DNA of 64,000 bases from Tethya wilhelma (GCA_964030475.1 CAXIPT010000014.1:62001-126000); one strand, 5' to 3'; positions 11,175 through 23,099 are shown, numbered from the stretch's first letter. Numbers and translations: made by a program. Notes: a model not told the origin generated them from the letters alone.

Positions 11175-11965
11175 TCCAACTAAAAGCTCGTGATGTAGTG
11201 AACTGAGACAAATGGTAGCAGATCATTTAGAAAACCATAAAGATAACTACTGTCACTTAGTATCTGAAGCCATTGAAACTGACAATAGATATAATGCTGA
11301 TACTGAAGCTCCTAATGAAGATGATGCCTGCAGAAACAGACCCTGATAGAAGAACTGAGTTGAAGTGGAACAAGTATGTCAATAGAGTCAGATGTGGTGC
11401 CTGGGGTGACAACATTGTGATAGCTTACATGTTCCACATTATGATCAATGTCTTGAGTGTAACTGATCAGTACACAAACACTGTTGCTATAACTCCCATG
11501 AGTGGTATGAGTCACAATGAAGTTAATGTTGGCCTTGTCATGCAGTATCATTATGTTGCTCTACTGAGAACTAATAAAACTTCTGTGAAAACTCCAACTC
11601 CAAGCAATGGTGAATCTATTGTGAATGATAAAGATAGTACCCAAACTGCCTTGAATGATGATGTTATTGAAGAGGGTGATAAACATAGAGCAAGCATTAC
11701 TGGTGGTCCTAGTGCTAGCATGATGTCAGTTGAAAACCCCCATGCCATTGTCAGTATTGCACCTTGTGAGGGAGAGAAGCCAAAGTGTATACATACTGAC
11801 AGAGACTTTGAATTAATGTCCAATCCTGACAAGTTCTGTTATGGAGATGGGTGTTTCAACAAGGTTAGACCTAGAAAGCTTAAGTATTTCAATCAGAGAC
11901 TCCTAGATTTGATGGGAGATTTGCCGAAAGATCTAGACTATTTATTACTGCTCAGTATGTTGTAG
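11175..11965 (+). pseudogene. Helentron OTU-like protease remnant, catalytic Cys region deleted
   Basis: Two frames give LRQMVADHLENHKDNY, then KWNKYVNRVRCGAWGDNI and LVMQYHYVALL. These match the helical middle and the catalytic-His strand of the OTU-like domain in animal Helitrons. The DGNC segment that should precede LRQM is missing, apparently deleted near 11175-11205. The frame at 11273-11965 runs on into the region before the Rep domain. Confidence 0.6.
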
Positions 11966-12092
11966 AATCCAAACAAGTCTTTGTTGATGCTAGTAACTTT
12001 ATATGGCTCCAAAAGCCTTCCAGAGAATTCACTGCATCTCAAGCTAGAGATCCCAATGTCATTGGTCAGTTTGTGAACAAAGACAAAGCATA

Positions 12093-12520
12093 TTGGTGTT
12101 TCTAAAGAATGTCAGAGGTTCCCCAGCATATTACCAACATACATTCTATGAGTTATTAGCCATAATACGTCAGCTTGATACCCCTACATGGTTCTTTACA
12201 TTGTTAGCTGCTGATATGAAATGGCCTGACATGATCCATACGATAGCCACACAGTATGCTGTACAATCACTGATGATGAGGTAGCAAAGCTTTCCTTTGA
12301 TGAGAAACCCAATTGGTTGAAGTGTAATGCTGTTACAGCTGCCAGGCATTTCCAATACAGACTGAATACATTCTTCCATGAGTTTCTAAAGTCCACAGCC
12401 AAGCCATTGGGTGAAATTGAAGATTATAGCATTAGAATTGAGTTCCAAGCCCGTGGTTCCCCTCATGCACACTGTGTGATATGGGGCAAAGATGTTCCTA
12501 AGTATGCATGGTGTTGATGA
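12093..12520 (+). pseudogene. Helentron HUH Rep (rolling-circle nuclease) domain
   Basis: The first frame has GSPAYYQHTFYELLAIIRQL and FFTLLAADMKWPDMIHTI. The next has WLKCNAVTAARHFQYRL, then EFQARGSPHAHCVIWGKD. PHAHCVIW carries the paired metal-binding histidines of the HUH family, and the AAR-HF motif is typical of Helitron Rep. The two frames meet at a frameshift near 12275. A stop follows at 12518. The tyrosine motif downstream is not clearly preserved. Confidence 0.75.
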
Positions 12521-12529
12521 TAATGCTGA

Positions 12530-13370
12530 TGTGTGTGATTTCATTGACAAATACATTTCTTGTGCAATTCCAAAAGAGGATTGTAAAGTGAAGGAGTTAG
12601 TGTTGCTTCTCTAGAACCACAGGCATTCTTCATATTGTAGATGAAACAATTCATGTCAATTCACCTTCCCCCATCTACCTAGCTACTCCACACTAATTGC
12701 CAAGCCTAGTTCTGAGACAGATGATACCATGCCAATTGCCAACAAGAATGCACTAGCAAACTGATAAAAAATGGTAATACTGATTTATCCCTTGATCAGT
12801 ATTAGAAAAAGCAGAAGTGTCTGAAAGTGACTACATGAATGCATTGTCTGTGCCCACTAAAGGTAGTGTGATTGTGCTAAAACTTGCACCTAGTGAATTT
12901 TGTGTTAATAACTACAATAGTGCTGTGATGTTAGCCTGGCAAGCCAATATATATGGACCTTCAGTATGTTCTAAATGTCTATGCCTGTGTTATGTATGTG
13001 GCCTATATAGCTATATCATGAAGTCTGATAGAGAACCCGATTGAACAAAGAAGGTTCTGCCTTTTTGACTCACAGAGAAGTCAGTTCTCAGAAAGCTGTG
13101 TATAGAATACTCTCTTTGCCTATGAAACAGTTGAGTGGGTCTCTTGTATTTGTAGACACTAACCAGAAATATGAAAGAATAGCTGTGCTCAGACTTGCTT
13201 GATGAGGATATGAATGTATTCCAAAAAAAGCTTGATACACACATAGACCTGCACGATTACAGTCAATGTGTCTAGCTGAGTTTGCTGCCAATTACATTAC
13301 TGACTATAAGCAAGATAGTGACTGGTGATGTTTTGCCCCCCCCCCCTATTGAAAGTGATACAGTCAGGAT
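12530..13370 (+). pseudogene. Helentron coding between Rep and helicase, heavily mutated
   Basis: Short protein-like patches in changing frames, e.g. GSVIVLKLAPSEFCVNNYN and VMLAWQANIY (12855-12950). The phrase EDMNVFQKKLDTHIDLHDYS (near 13203) is Helitron-like. A C-run at 13337-13345 is followed by loss of recognisable coding, before the Penelope-like insertion. Confidence 0.5.
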
Positions 13371-13559
13371 GGGTGGGAACTACATGCGCCTGTGCCGATG
13401 ATCAGCCTCCGTATTGTCGGTATAGATGGCTTTTTCTATGTGAGTGCTTTAGTGGTTAGTTGGTTATGGGACGGAGCTGCTCGTGTTAACTATTCTTGCT
13501 TCTTCAAACGTTTGTCATCAATTAATAATTTTTTATCATTTTCACAAACAAAATAATTA

Positions 13560-14660
13560 TCAATAAGAATAACAGCTGTATAGTATTTTCATTGTCTATG
13601 CTGTTCTTGGTCTATAGGTGTTTGAGTTTCTTGAGTCTGTTTCGTTCTAGTTTTTCTCTGAGAGGTTTTACTTTGTTCAGTGCATTCCTGTGTATTTTGT
13701 TCCATTCTGTGATCAAGTTTTGGCTCTTTGTGCTGATTGGCAGCATTTCTTTTATTTCCTCCTGGATTTGGTTGATTATTTGTTTGTGTTGCTTGATTAC
13801 ATTTGTATAGTGCCTTACGAGAAGTGCTGTAAGTTTCATTATGGTTACTTTTTGGATTTTGTGCCATTCAGTTTCGACATCTGTATTTGAATGGTAAATA
13901 TGTGGTTGGCACCATATGGATAGGCCCTTTGGTGGCTTTCTGGCTATCAGACAGTTTCCATGAATTTCTTGTGGTGGTTAGCTTTAGTTAAGATTATTAA
14001 AGTTGTCTAAATTTGCTTACTTGTTTCCTCCAGTCATCTAGTGAGTTCTTGGTGTGCTGCCCTGTGATCTGCAAACTCGTGACGTTCCATGCTTTTCTTC
14101 TCTCTGACCGTGGTGTTTCTCTGATACGTTGGATGTCTCTTGTTCTCCGTTTTTTCCTTCATCTTGAATGTCATGTTTTTGTTTAATATCTCTGTATTGT
14201 GTCATTTGATGTGTAATGAAATTATCTGGTTGCATATCTTCTACACTTGGTGAAGCATCTGCCCAGTTTGGCATTTCTCCCAGTACCATGGATGATTCAA
14301 TGGGCTTGATAATATTCTGTTCTTTCTCAGTTTGGCTATCATTTGTAGTTGTTGGTAAAGGGTCGCCAGGTGTGAGCGGTGGTGTACCAGGCTGATGCTC
14401 CGTAGATTGTGAGGTCTGTTTAGCCTCTTTTGGCTGACCATCTCTTCGGTCTGGTCTTTTAACTGGTATCATAATGTTTAAACTTTCCGGTTTAGAGCAA
14501 TTTTGGACGGCTTCCTGTCCACCATTGGTAGCCGTTTTGCTCGACATATGAATTTTATTCTTGGACCTTCAGGCCTCCTGTTCTCCTTGGGTTGGATGTT
14601 CTTCAGTCTTCTGGTTCAGTCTTCCCGAACATGTTTCGACCAGTAGTCTTCATCAGCAGG
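13560..14660 (-). mobile_element. Penelope-like retroelement 5' fragment with hammerhead-like motif
   Basis: This block interrupts the Helentron. The minus-strand ORF 14547-14038 (Pro/Gln-rich, starts MSSKTATNGG) and a helical, charged stretch (13839-13612, with EIKEMLPIS and KHRxAL-like phrases ending RLKKLKHL) look like the N-terminal part of a Penelope reverse-transcriptase protein. Just upstream on the minus strand, 14656-14627 reads CTGATGA...GAAAC, the conserved core spacing of the hammerhead ribozymes found in Penelope long terminal repeats. RT and GIY-YIG domains are absent, so the element is truncated at its 3' side. Borders are approximate. Confidence 0.5.
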
Positions 14661-14689
14661 AAGTAATGACTCAATGAAGCCTCCTCATC

Positions 14690-15375
14690 ATCATGCATTA
14701 CGCTAACTGATAATATGGGCACTATGAAAGAACGTAAGAGAAAAGTTGTCATTCGTTTCTGTAAGCACAATAAAGACAAAGAGCCTTCCAATTGGTTCAG
14801 AACCAGACTCAACCATGGTATGGTAAGCACACTGACTTACTAGGTGTTTATTCTAGCTATGAAGAGCATTTCCAGCATGTCCAGAGAATTGTGTTAGACA
14901 ATGAGAGAAAATTTACTCTGGAAAACACTGATGAAATTGAATTTAATGACAATCTAAACCCTGAGCATGGCTGGAATCAGCTTGCCCAAGAGAGTAGAGC
15001 ACAATCCATAGCAGAAGGCAGTGAGACATTGACATAAATGTCTGAGCAAGACCTTAGAGACAATGCTGATGTTATAGCCCCATTATCAACTTGATCTGGG
15101 TTGAGTGTAAGTTTCGAAAGTGCTGCCAATAGCAATGAAATACCACCTAAATGAGTACAGAAGCTTTTTCCATGGTTTGAATGAAAAACAGAAAGAAATT
15201 GTAACTTTCCATTGTAACTGGTGTAAGGAAGCAGTTATGCAAAACAAAACCATTGAGCCATATAGAGTGTTTCTAAGTGGTGTTGGTAAATTACATGTGA
15301 TAAGACTTGTTCACTCAGATACACTAAAGCTCTTTAAACTGCCAAACACCATTGAACCAGATGATGTGATTGTAT
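14690..15375 (+). pseudogene. Helentron coding upstream of the helicase (resumed)
   Basis: The Helentron frame resumes as ERKRKVVIRFCKHNKDKEP, then DLLGVYSSYEEHFQHVQR (14840-14890) and, after frameshifts, NEKQKEIVTFHCNWCKEAV and FLSGVGKLHVIRLV (15180-15310). The last corresponds to the helicase Walker A region, normally GGAGTGKS, here degraded to SGVGKLHV. It stops at EPDDVIVF, where a family A element is inserted. Confidence 0.7.
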
Positions 15376-16353
15376 TCCCAGTACGGTACATAGGAATGGC
15401 ACGGATGGTCCATTAGCGCAATACAAATATTCACGCGAATAACTGCAAAAAATGAGCACTTGGCACTATAAGGCTTATAAAGCTACTATTTAGCCTTTTC
15501 TCTTTCTATTGAGCCTAAAAACATAGGCTAAAACTATCACAAACTAAAGTATGCCAAACCTCCAATTTTCTCCATTTTCTTAATTCTTCTTCTATGTTGG
15601 AACAACTTTTCTCCAAGACAGCTCACTTTCAGAAGCTGATTCTTGAACGAATAAACTTGGTTTCTTTGTCTTCAGGTGCTTTTTGTATCGGTTATTCGCT
15701 GAGTCGACAGCTATTCATTTCTATACTCATTAACAATTCATTAGCTACCTTGAAAATCAAGTTGACGACCCTTCTCCAGTTAGACAAGTGTGCGTTATTC
15801 GGAATCCGAATATTCACTGCCCTGCCTGTTTTACCTGAAGATTTCTGGTTGTACTGAAGTCTCTGTAACTAGTTACCGGTACCTTTCAGTCTTTAATAAT
15901 AGGAGGTGAATAGAATACTTTGTTACATAGTTATCATTATAAGAAGATGAGCAAAGCAAGCAAATTTTGTAAGATACAGCTCCAGCCTCCGGATCCTGAG
16001 ATGCTTCACCATACTGATAGCATAGATATAACTTATGCTATAATATCCATGCTGATAGTGTACTAGTAACTACCATATACACACAAACTCAAATGTGATG
16101 TAGAATTATGAAAAAATGAGAACAAACAAGTGAAAAAAACATTAAAAATGTAATGAGACATTAGTTTGAGTGTGTAAAGAATTATTCCTATGGGCAACAT
16201 GAGGGACCCAACGTGGGAAGAGAATACTACATGCAGCCCACACAGGAATGATTCTGCACACACTCAAACAGCCATTCCATCTTGTTTGCTTTCTTTTTTA
16301 CGATTTGGCCATTCCTATATCTCATTACATTTTCAATGTTTTTTTCACTTGTT
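15376..16353 (+). mobile_element. Foldback element family A, copy 1 (complete length)
   Basis: Head TTCCCAGTACGGTA (shorter palindrome than in other copies), then AGGAATGGCACGG and CATTAGCGCAATACAAATA. The body includes TTCAGAAGCTGATTCTTGAA. The tail, about 16125-16353, is a hairpin with arms starting AACAAGTGAAAAAAACATT and ending AATGTTTTTTTCACTTGTT. It is inserted between the helicase Walker A and Walker B of Helentron 1. No protein is encoded. Confidence 0.75.
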
Positions 16354-17514
16354 ACTAACTGTGTTGCTGCCTTCAATATCAATGGCATGACCCTTCACTC
16401 AGCCTTTTTGCTCAAGCACAGTGGATTTTAGCCTCTAAGTCATGACAGACTGAATACATTGCGTAGCAAACTGTCCCATCTTATGTTAGTGATCATCGAT
16501 GAAGTGAGTATGGTTGGCTCAAACATGTTGTTAGAGGTCCACAAACGTTTGCAACAAATCAAAGGTGAATCCACTGATGTAACATTTGGTGGTGTTAGCA
16601 TTCTTGCTGTTGGCGACTTGTATATCAGTTAATTGTTCAGTACAGTTGGTGATTCTTATACTAAATTATACAAGTCTGGGTCTCTATGGAAAGATGAGTT
16701 CAAGATGGTTGAGCTTACTGAAATAATGCGGCAGAAAGATGACTGTATTTTGTGAACTCTTGTGTAGTGTCAGAACAAATGATTGTACCCCTCAAGACAT
16801 TAGAATCCTCAAGTTAAGAGTAACTAAATCAGAGAATCCTGATTACCCAAAGCTAGCATTACATGTGTACAGATTGAATGGGGATGTTGATAGTCACAAC
16901 GCACACATGTTGAATGATTTAGCTGAAAAGAGCCGACAGTGTTGTATTAATGCCTCAGACGCAGTAGCTGGTCAAACATCCCACATAAATCTCTCTGCAA
17001 TAGATCAGAGATTGGTGGTTTACATGGTGTGCTTATGTTAGCTGTTGGTGCCCGTGTTATGTTGACAACTAATGTTGATGTGTCAGATGGTCTTGTTAAT
17101 GGAGTCAGGGGAGAGGTTGTACACGTTGTCACCAATAGCAGTAATGAAGTCAAAATAGTGCTAGTTAAGTTTGACAATAGTCGAGTGGGTTCACAAACAA
17201 TCCAGCAAAGTGTGTACCGTAATGAACACCCTAATGCTGTTCCAATAGCAAAGCATGAAGTTTTCTTTCTAGTAAAGGCCAAACATGGTTCTGAAATCAC
17301 CCGGCTACAGTTCCCTTTGACATTAGCATGGGCCACTACAATCCACTAAGTACAAGGCTTGACTCTAGATGAAATTGTTGTTGATATGAAGGGAGGCCGT
17401 TTCAGTCCAGGGCAAGCCTAAGTAGCATTCAGTAGAGTGAAGTCATTGCAAGAGCTACATTTTGTGCCAGGCCTCGTTTCTTCAACACTCTTTGTTGGAC
17501 AAATATCCTTTAGG
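16354..17514 (+). pseudogene. Helentron PIF1-like helicase C-terminal part
   Basis: Coding resumes at about 16363 with VAAFNINGMTLHSAF, then Walker [16 protein letters not shown] and [12 protein letters not shown]. Later motifs are LMLAVGARVMLTTNVDVSDGLVN (split over a short frame change at 17036) and VQGLTLDEIVVDMKGG. Helentron helicases unwind DNA for rolling-circle transposition. Stops at 16632 and 17347 (TAA) and frame changes show decay. Homologous DNA at 46133-46336 and 47635-47745 lets the two be compared base by base. Confidence 0.75.
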
Positions 17515-19318
17515 TAGGTAGCTGTACGGACAGCTTCTCCCCAATACTTCTAAGGAAGTCTTGCATCTAGCATCATGGAACGAGCAGATTCAACTAATGT
17601 CGTATTGAGTCTCTCGGCTATACCCTTTTGTTCTGGATATTTCGGGATCGTCAGTTCATGACAAATTCCCTCTTGTCTGAGATAACTCTCTAACAGTTTC
17701 GACACATACTCTCCACCGTTTTCCGTTCTTAAAGCTTTCAACTTCCTACCACTACTGGTTTCTACTTGGACTTTCCATTCTTTGAATTTCTCAAATACTT
17801 GATCTTTGCTTGTTAGGAAATACACCCAGGAGTATCGTGAGTAGTCATCTGTAAATGTGACAAAATATTGCGATCCTCCAATGGACTTCTTACTAATCTT
17901 GCCACAAACATCTGAGTGTACAAGTTCAAGCGGCTCCTTTGCTCTACATGTGACTGCTTCTTTCAAAATGAGATCGGTGGTGCTTGCCACCTACACAGGA
18001 TTCACAAAATCCGATGCTTCGTTTTGCATCATAGTCAAAGTTCTCAAATAACTTCTTGTTTGCAAGTACTCTCAGAGAGTCACAGGAAGCAAACATTGCA
18101 AGCGACAAAGAGAGATTGTGGCATCGACGTTATGGTCACTTAGGAGAACAGAACCTGTCTGCATTACTCCAGATAGTACAAATTCTTGCTCCTTGAGGCA
18201 AATGCAATCACATTTCGCTCGTCATCAACCACCTCACAGCCTTCACTTGTGAGCAGTGTTTTTTCCGAAATCAGAGGCTCTAGAGGGACTGAATAGATTG
18301 TGGGATAGCTTTGGTACGTACAGGACATTCTGTAGTCTCATCCATTTAGTGTTCCCATCAGGCAAGAGCATTTCCAGTCGAACTGTACCAATAAAATTTG
18401 CTTCTATAGTGCTGCCATCACCAAGAGATATCTTCTGTGGAGTGCTTAACTTTCTCAGCTCACAAAACTGCTGCTTGCTGTTGCACATACGGCAAGTCGT
18501 GCCTGAGTTGACAAGCCAATCACTGCTTACTTCTGTGCTTGCAGTGCACGAGATGTGACCCACAGCTACACAGAGTTCATCGTCAGTTTCTGCATTAGTG
18601 TGTCTTGCAACTTCCACTTTCTTTGATTTTGAGTCTTTCTCTTTCACTGGCCTTGTTCGGCAATCCTTTATAAAATGTCCAAGCTTCTTGCAATAGTGAC
18701 ACGTGAATTTCTTCTGCTTTGGATGACCACTGTAGCGAAGTTTTCTTGAGTTGCCTCGTCTTGTCAGAAATACCTTACGACTTTCATCATCGGCTGTGCA
18801 TGCTTCATTCATGTGTTTCTGACGTAGCTCTTCACTTCTAACTTGCTGTTTCACATCTGCAATAGCAGGCATCACCACCTTTGTACTGGTAGCAAGTGCA
18901 GTTACCATAGTTTGAAAAGATTCCGGTAAAGAGGCTAGTAAGAACATAACTTGTTTTTCTTCCGTGACGGGATCCTCGAGTGCGGCTAACGAGTCAAAGA
19001 TCTCCTGCAGTGACTTTAAATATTTGTTCACGGAGCCTCTGTCCTTCATGCGAGGCATGTTGAACAGTTGTTTCCAAAGTTCGAATTTGTTCCCCCACGT
19101 CTTTCTCTCAAAATGGTTGCAGAGCAACTTCCAGACCGCGGCGGGATCTGTCGGTTCCCTTCCAATCAGGTAGTGCAGCGTCGGCTTCATGCTGAGCACA
19201 ATCATAGACAGTGCCTTGTTCATTCTTGTTTTGAACTTCTTGAGCTGGTCAGCCGTTACACCTTCACCAGTAGGCTCCTTCTCTGACCCTTCTACAATGT
19301 CCCACCAGTTAATGCTTT
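17515..19318 (-). mobile_element. Ty1/copia retrotransposon fragment (gag, protease, integrase)
   Basis: The minus-strand frame 19223-18243, extending up to about 19318, gives a UBN2-type gag (KYLKSLQEIFDSL, FLLASLPESFQTMV), a zinc knuckle CHYCKKLGHFIKDC, and a protease start SSDWLVNSGTTCRMC in which the usual DSGA is NSGT, so the catalytic Asp appears lost. After a broken stretch, 17990-17550 gives an integrase core with Asp in VHSDVCG, Asp-equivalent in TENGGEY and Glu in KGIAERLN. Reverse transcriptase, RNase H and LTRs are absent. The left edge abuts Helentron 1 near 17515. Confidence 0.8.
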
Positions 19319-19567
19319 AATAATCATTACTCTTTATTGGTACATGATATGAATCTTCAACATACACCATTTTATTCTTCATTAAATTCTCTTTCAGATG
19401 AATATAACAAAGTACGGAAAGACCACGTAAGAGGTTAAAGGTCAGCTACGAAAACATTTATGCAGAGATTACGAGAAAACGAAGCAAAGTTTTTCAAAAA
19501 TATTGATATCCCAAACATTTAACATCGTCCTTAACTTAATGGCACACGGTATGTGGAGGGTAATATT

Positions 19568-20427
19568 TGTGACCTGTCAAGGGAAAACTTGCCGGTTAGG
19601 AAATTATTGTTTTTGGAGTAAAACGCGGTTTTAGTTAAATTCGGGTTTTGCGCGAAATTTTTTTTCTTGTACGGATGTGCTGCGCTACATTCCATGCGAA
19701 ATTTGAGGGGGTGGAGCTGCTTCTGTTGCGGAGATATAGATAGCAATGTCAGCCTCGTTCATTTTTACTTAGTTGCTAACACGGAGGACAGTTGCTATGC
19801 TGTGCAACAAACCGTAGCAAATATTTATGAGCAAGGCAGCTGCCACTCAAAATAAACTTTTATTAATTTTTGGTACTTTCTTTGACTTATAAGCTGACTA
19901 ATCTCAAAATTTTGCTACAGCACATAGACAAAAAGGCAAGCCAAAGCTTTGTACATGCTTGTCTAATCCAAGCGCTTTCATACAGTAGCTTTCTACTTGT
20001 CGATATGGTCTTACCCTGTACAGCGATCACGTACAGGTTATTTTGAGGCTTATATTAGTTCTTGGAACTTACTCTACCTAGAATCTATCTCTTTACTGAC
20101 AAGCGCTTACCTGTTTGAGTCAACTAGCTATCTCCTGGGTCTTCTTTCCTAGTCTCACTAGTCCCCACGTGGCTAGCTGTGGTAATATTCAGCATGTACT
20201 GTACATGATCTAATTATGATACGGAGAGTATACGGACCGCCCATAGTTTACCTAGCAACAACTTTACAACTGTTTTTCTAGGAAGCCACAATTGGAGGCA
20301 GGGCTGCTTGCAAGAGCTGTATATTATGTATGTTGATATGCGCTTCCTGGGAAGGCCTAGAATAGCTAACTCAAAATTCGCAAACTTTCCTAACTAGCAC
20401 GTTTTCCCTTGACAGGTCACATTTTAC
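19568..20427. mobile_element. Non-autonomous element with ~30-bp TIRs
   Basis: TGTGACCTGTCAAGGGAAAA at about 19568 reappears inverted, ending at about 20427 (TTTTCCCTTGACAGGTCACA), with the next bases partly conserved (GGTTAGGA against GTTAGGA). The 860 bp between holds no gene. A clear target duplication was not found. The portion 19690-19755 resembles 465-525. Confidence 0.5.
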
Positions 20428-20800
20428 GAGCCTTTGGGCTAGTACTGGGGTGGTGCCAGGCCGTTGTGTGTGCCACAGTGCACTTGGTATTCATGGTGCA
20501 TTAGTATCAGTGCCAGGATGCACTGTAGGCCACGATGCCTACTGAACGTATCTACTGAGGTCATGATACCTCCCTATGGTATGGAACTTGTCGGTTGTCA
20601 AATGCATTTGGCATCTCCCCCAAAGTACCGCCCAAGGCCTTCTTATTTACCTTAAATTCAACATAGTAACATACAGGAAGGGTAAAAATTTACCTTTTGA
20701 GTTAGGTGATTGTGGGGTGGCCAGGGTGCCAGAGTTATGGCCAAGAGTGGCCATTCTGGTTGCCGCTTGAAGGATTGGGCCATGTGGTGCCCGTACATAA

Positions 20801-21657
20801 TTATGCTTTGTAGGCCTGGCTGGACCACCTGCCTAGTACTTGTATCAGCCAGTCTGGTAGGCTTGCGGCAGCGGCAGTTGTGGCCGCACCGATATGAAAA
20901 CTGTGCGATTGGAAACTGGTAGGATCCATACCGGCAGCTGAGAGCAGCGAGTGTAAGTGAGCTTGGAATGAGGCCTGGATTAGGTAGGAGCCATCACAGA
21001 ATGTGAATAGAGGGGTTGGTAGTGATGAGGTTTTGCGGAGGGATATAAAGTTAGCCATTGCTGTCAATGGGCAGAGGGACGTGTTCGTGGCTCCAATACG
21101 TATCAGCACCCCTTCGCGCTTCTGGTCTGTCTTTGATGCCTTGATGCACACTTGTAGGTGGTCGTGGTGTTGCTAGATGTCTGTCTGGCAGAGGTGAATG
21201 GCTGGGTTGAATGAGAAGGAAGTTGGGGCACAGAACTCCGCTGATCGTAAGAAACTGAAAAAGGCCAGTGTATAGGCAGCCCACAGAAGACGCTTGAGGT
21301 ATATGTGGAGGTGGGAGCTTTGTGCTAGCTGATTCTTGATGGCTTTGAGGATGCTAATCGAAATCGGTTGGAGTGATGGTTGGTTGGCACCGTGGACATT
21401 CTGAATTCCCTGTTGTAGGTAATGAAGGAGTGGGGCATTGGCTGTGGGGTCAGTGTAGCCTTGCTCAATATGCCAAAAGCGGATTGCTGAAGTGTAGAGG
21501 CGAACTGTGTTATGGTGAAGTCTTGCTGTTGCTAGATCTGAGCAAAACAGTTGAAGGGTTAGCTCTGATGATGGGAGAGCCTGCAGCGAGTGGGTTGAAC
21601 AGAAACTCGTGAAGCGTTTCACTGCTGACTGATAGCAGCGACGTGTTGAAGGAGCAA
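20801..21657 (-). pseudogene. Tyrosine recombinase of the Ngaro/DIRS-like element
   Basis: The frame 21622-21173 gives an N-terminal SAM-like part (FTSFCSTHSL, LHHNTVRLYTSAIRFWHIEQG) and the first catalytic Arg in FFSFLRSAEF. After a frameshift near 21175, frame 21151-20801 gives IKASKTDQ (catalytic Lys), SHSFHIGAAT, LGRWSSQAY. The box II motif is normally H-x-x-R; here it reads H-S-F-H, so the second catalytic Arg is replaced. The nucleophilic Tyr in QAY is kept. Recombination activity is therefore unlikely. Confidence 0.75.
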
Positions 21658-21687
21658 TTGCACGACTCTGGTAGAACCAGAGCTGGT

Positions 21688-22986
21688 CTACGAGGTGACT
21701 TGGAAGAGGTGTGGTGGCATTTCTACTGGGTTTGGATCTGCTGATGGGGCTATGCTGCGAAAATGGTCGACCTGTAGGCGGGATAGGTAGTCGGCAATTT
21801 CATTGTTAAAGCCAGGGATATGCACGATCTTGAGTGTAAAATTGTTCTCCACCGCCACGAAAAACACCCTGCACACAAGAGCCATCACCGCTGTGTCTTT
21901 GCACGAGTCTGTTTGCCAAATGTCCACCACTGCCCTGTTGTCGCAGTGGAAGCAGATACGCTTCTGCTCCCAGAGGTGTCCCCATATTGAGCTGGCCAAG
22001 AATATGGGGAAGGGCTCTTTCACACAATGGTTAAATGTTGGAGATGAGGTAGCCATGAGCCATTCAGCCAGTGGCCCTGCCAGTATGCCCCAAAGCCAAT
22101 GGCACCTGAGGCATCTGTGTATAGTTGCATCACATTGGGGTCTGACCAGGACGATTCGAGGAAGAGTGACCTCCCGTTCCAGGTTGGAAGGAAGTCACCC
22201 CACCACTGCATGTCAGCCCTTGCCTGACTGTTAATGTAGATCCTATGTGTGAGCTGATTGACGGTATACAACAAGTCAATGAGGCGTTGCAGGAAGAAGC
22301 GACCGGCTGGGACAACTTTGCATGCGAATGCCAGTTTGCTGATAAGTGAAAGCAATTCACGTTTGGTAACTTTTTTCCGATGGATAAGGGTTGTGACTAG
22401 CTAGCAGATGTCGGACAACTTCTCAGGGGGTAGACGAGCCTCCACTGCAATTGTATCTAGTTCGATACCGAGGAAATCGATGCACGTGTTAGGACCGACT
22501 ACTTTGGCTGGTTTCACGAGGGCTCCAAAATAGTGACAAAGAAAGAGCATTATGTGGATATTATTCGCACATTTAGGTTGCCCCGCTGCACCAGCAGTGA
22601 GAAAATCGTCCAGGTAATGCAGTAGCCACTCAACATCATAGTTGTAGCATAGGCACCACTCAATGGCTGCGACAACTAAGTTAAATAGGTATGGGGAGGA
22701 TCGCAAGCCGAAGGTTAGGCATTTGTCAAAGTAAAATTGGTTGTTCCAGTGGATACTTAGTAGTTCTCTATCCTCAGGACGGACCGGACAAATTCTGAAT
22801 GCATCTTTGGGATCTATTTTTGCTACCACGCCTACGCCAGAGCAACGGAGTGCTGGAAGGGGGAGATTGGGGAAAGGTCTAGCAAGACGTTTGGCTTCTA
22901 CCTCCCAGAGGAGACCATCGTTCACAACATCAGGGTGTAAGATCACTGAGGGGAGATTCTGGACACGAGGTGTGTTCGGGGTCTAG
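21688..22986 (-). pseudogene. Reverse transcriptase and RNase H of the Ngaro/DIRS-like element
   Basis: The RT frame 22946-22401 contains KIDPKDAFRICPV, FGLRSSPYLFN and the catalytic box LLHYLDDFL. A single in-frame stop at 22401-22403 separates it from ELLSLISKLAFACKVVPAGR and the RNase H start VMQLYTDASGAIGFGAYW (22355-22020). A frameshift near 22030 leads into CFHCDNRAVVDIW and VHIPGFNNEIADYLSR (22056-21688), which carry the later RNase H acidic residues. Confidence 0.75.
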
Positions 22987-23099
22987 TGTAGCCGATATCA
23001 AATACATGGGTTAAGCTATATATCAGGTGCTTGACGTACCTGTGGTCGGGGTGGTGAGCTAATTCCCACTCAAATCTGAGTGGTCGTAGGGGGTGATAA

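Larger units (their letters stand above)
10434..17514 (+). mobile_element. Helentron (Helitron-type rolling-circle element) 1, decayed and invaded
   Basis: One plus-strand protein is traceable in fragments. They are, in order, an N-terminal domain (10434-11174), an OTU remnant (11190-11965), an HUH Rep domain (12093-12520), linker coding (12530-13370 and 14690-15375) and a PIF1-like helicase (16354-17514). Two foreign insertions split it: a Penelope-like fragment (about 13560-14660) and a family A foldback element (15376-16353). Frameshifts and stops are frequent. The right end breaks off at about 17514 against a copia fragment on the other strand, so the terminal hairpin is lost. A second fragment of the same family at 46.1-48.3 kb keeps an endonuclease domain, which is why I call the family Helentron. 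Confidence 0.85.
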
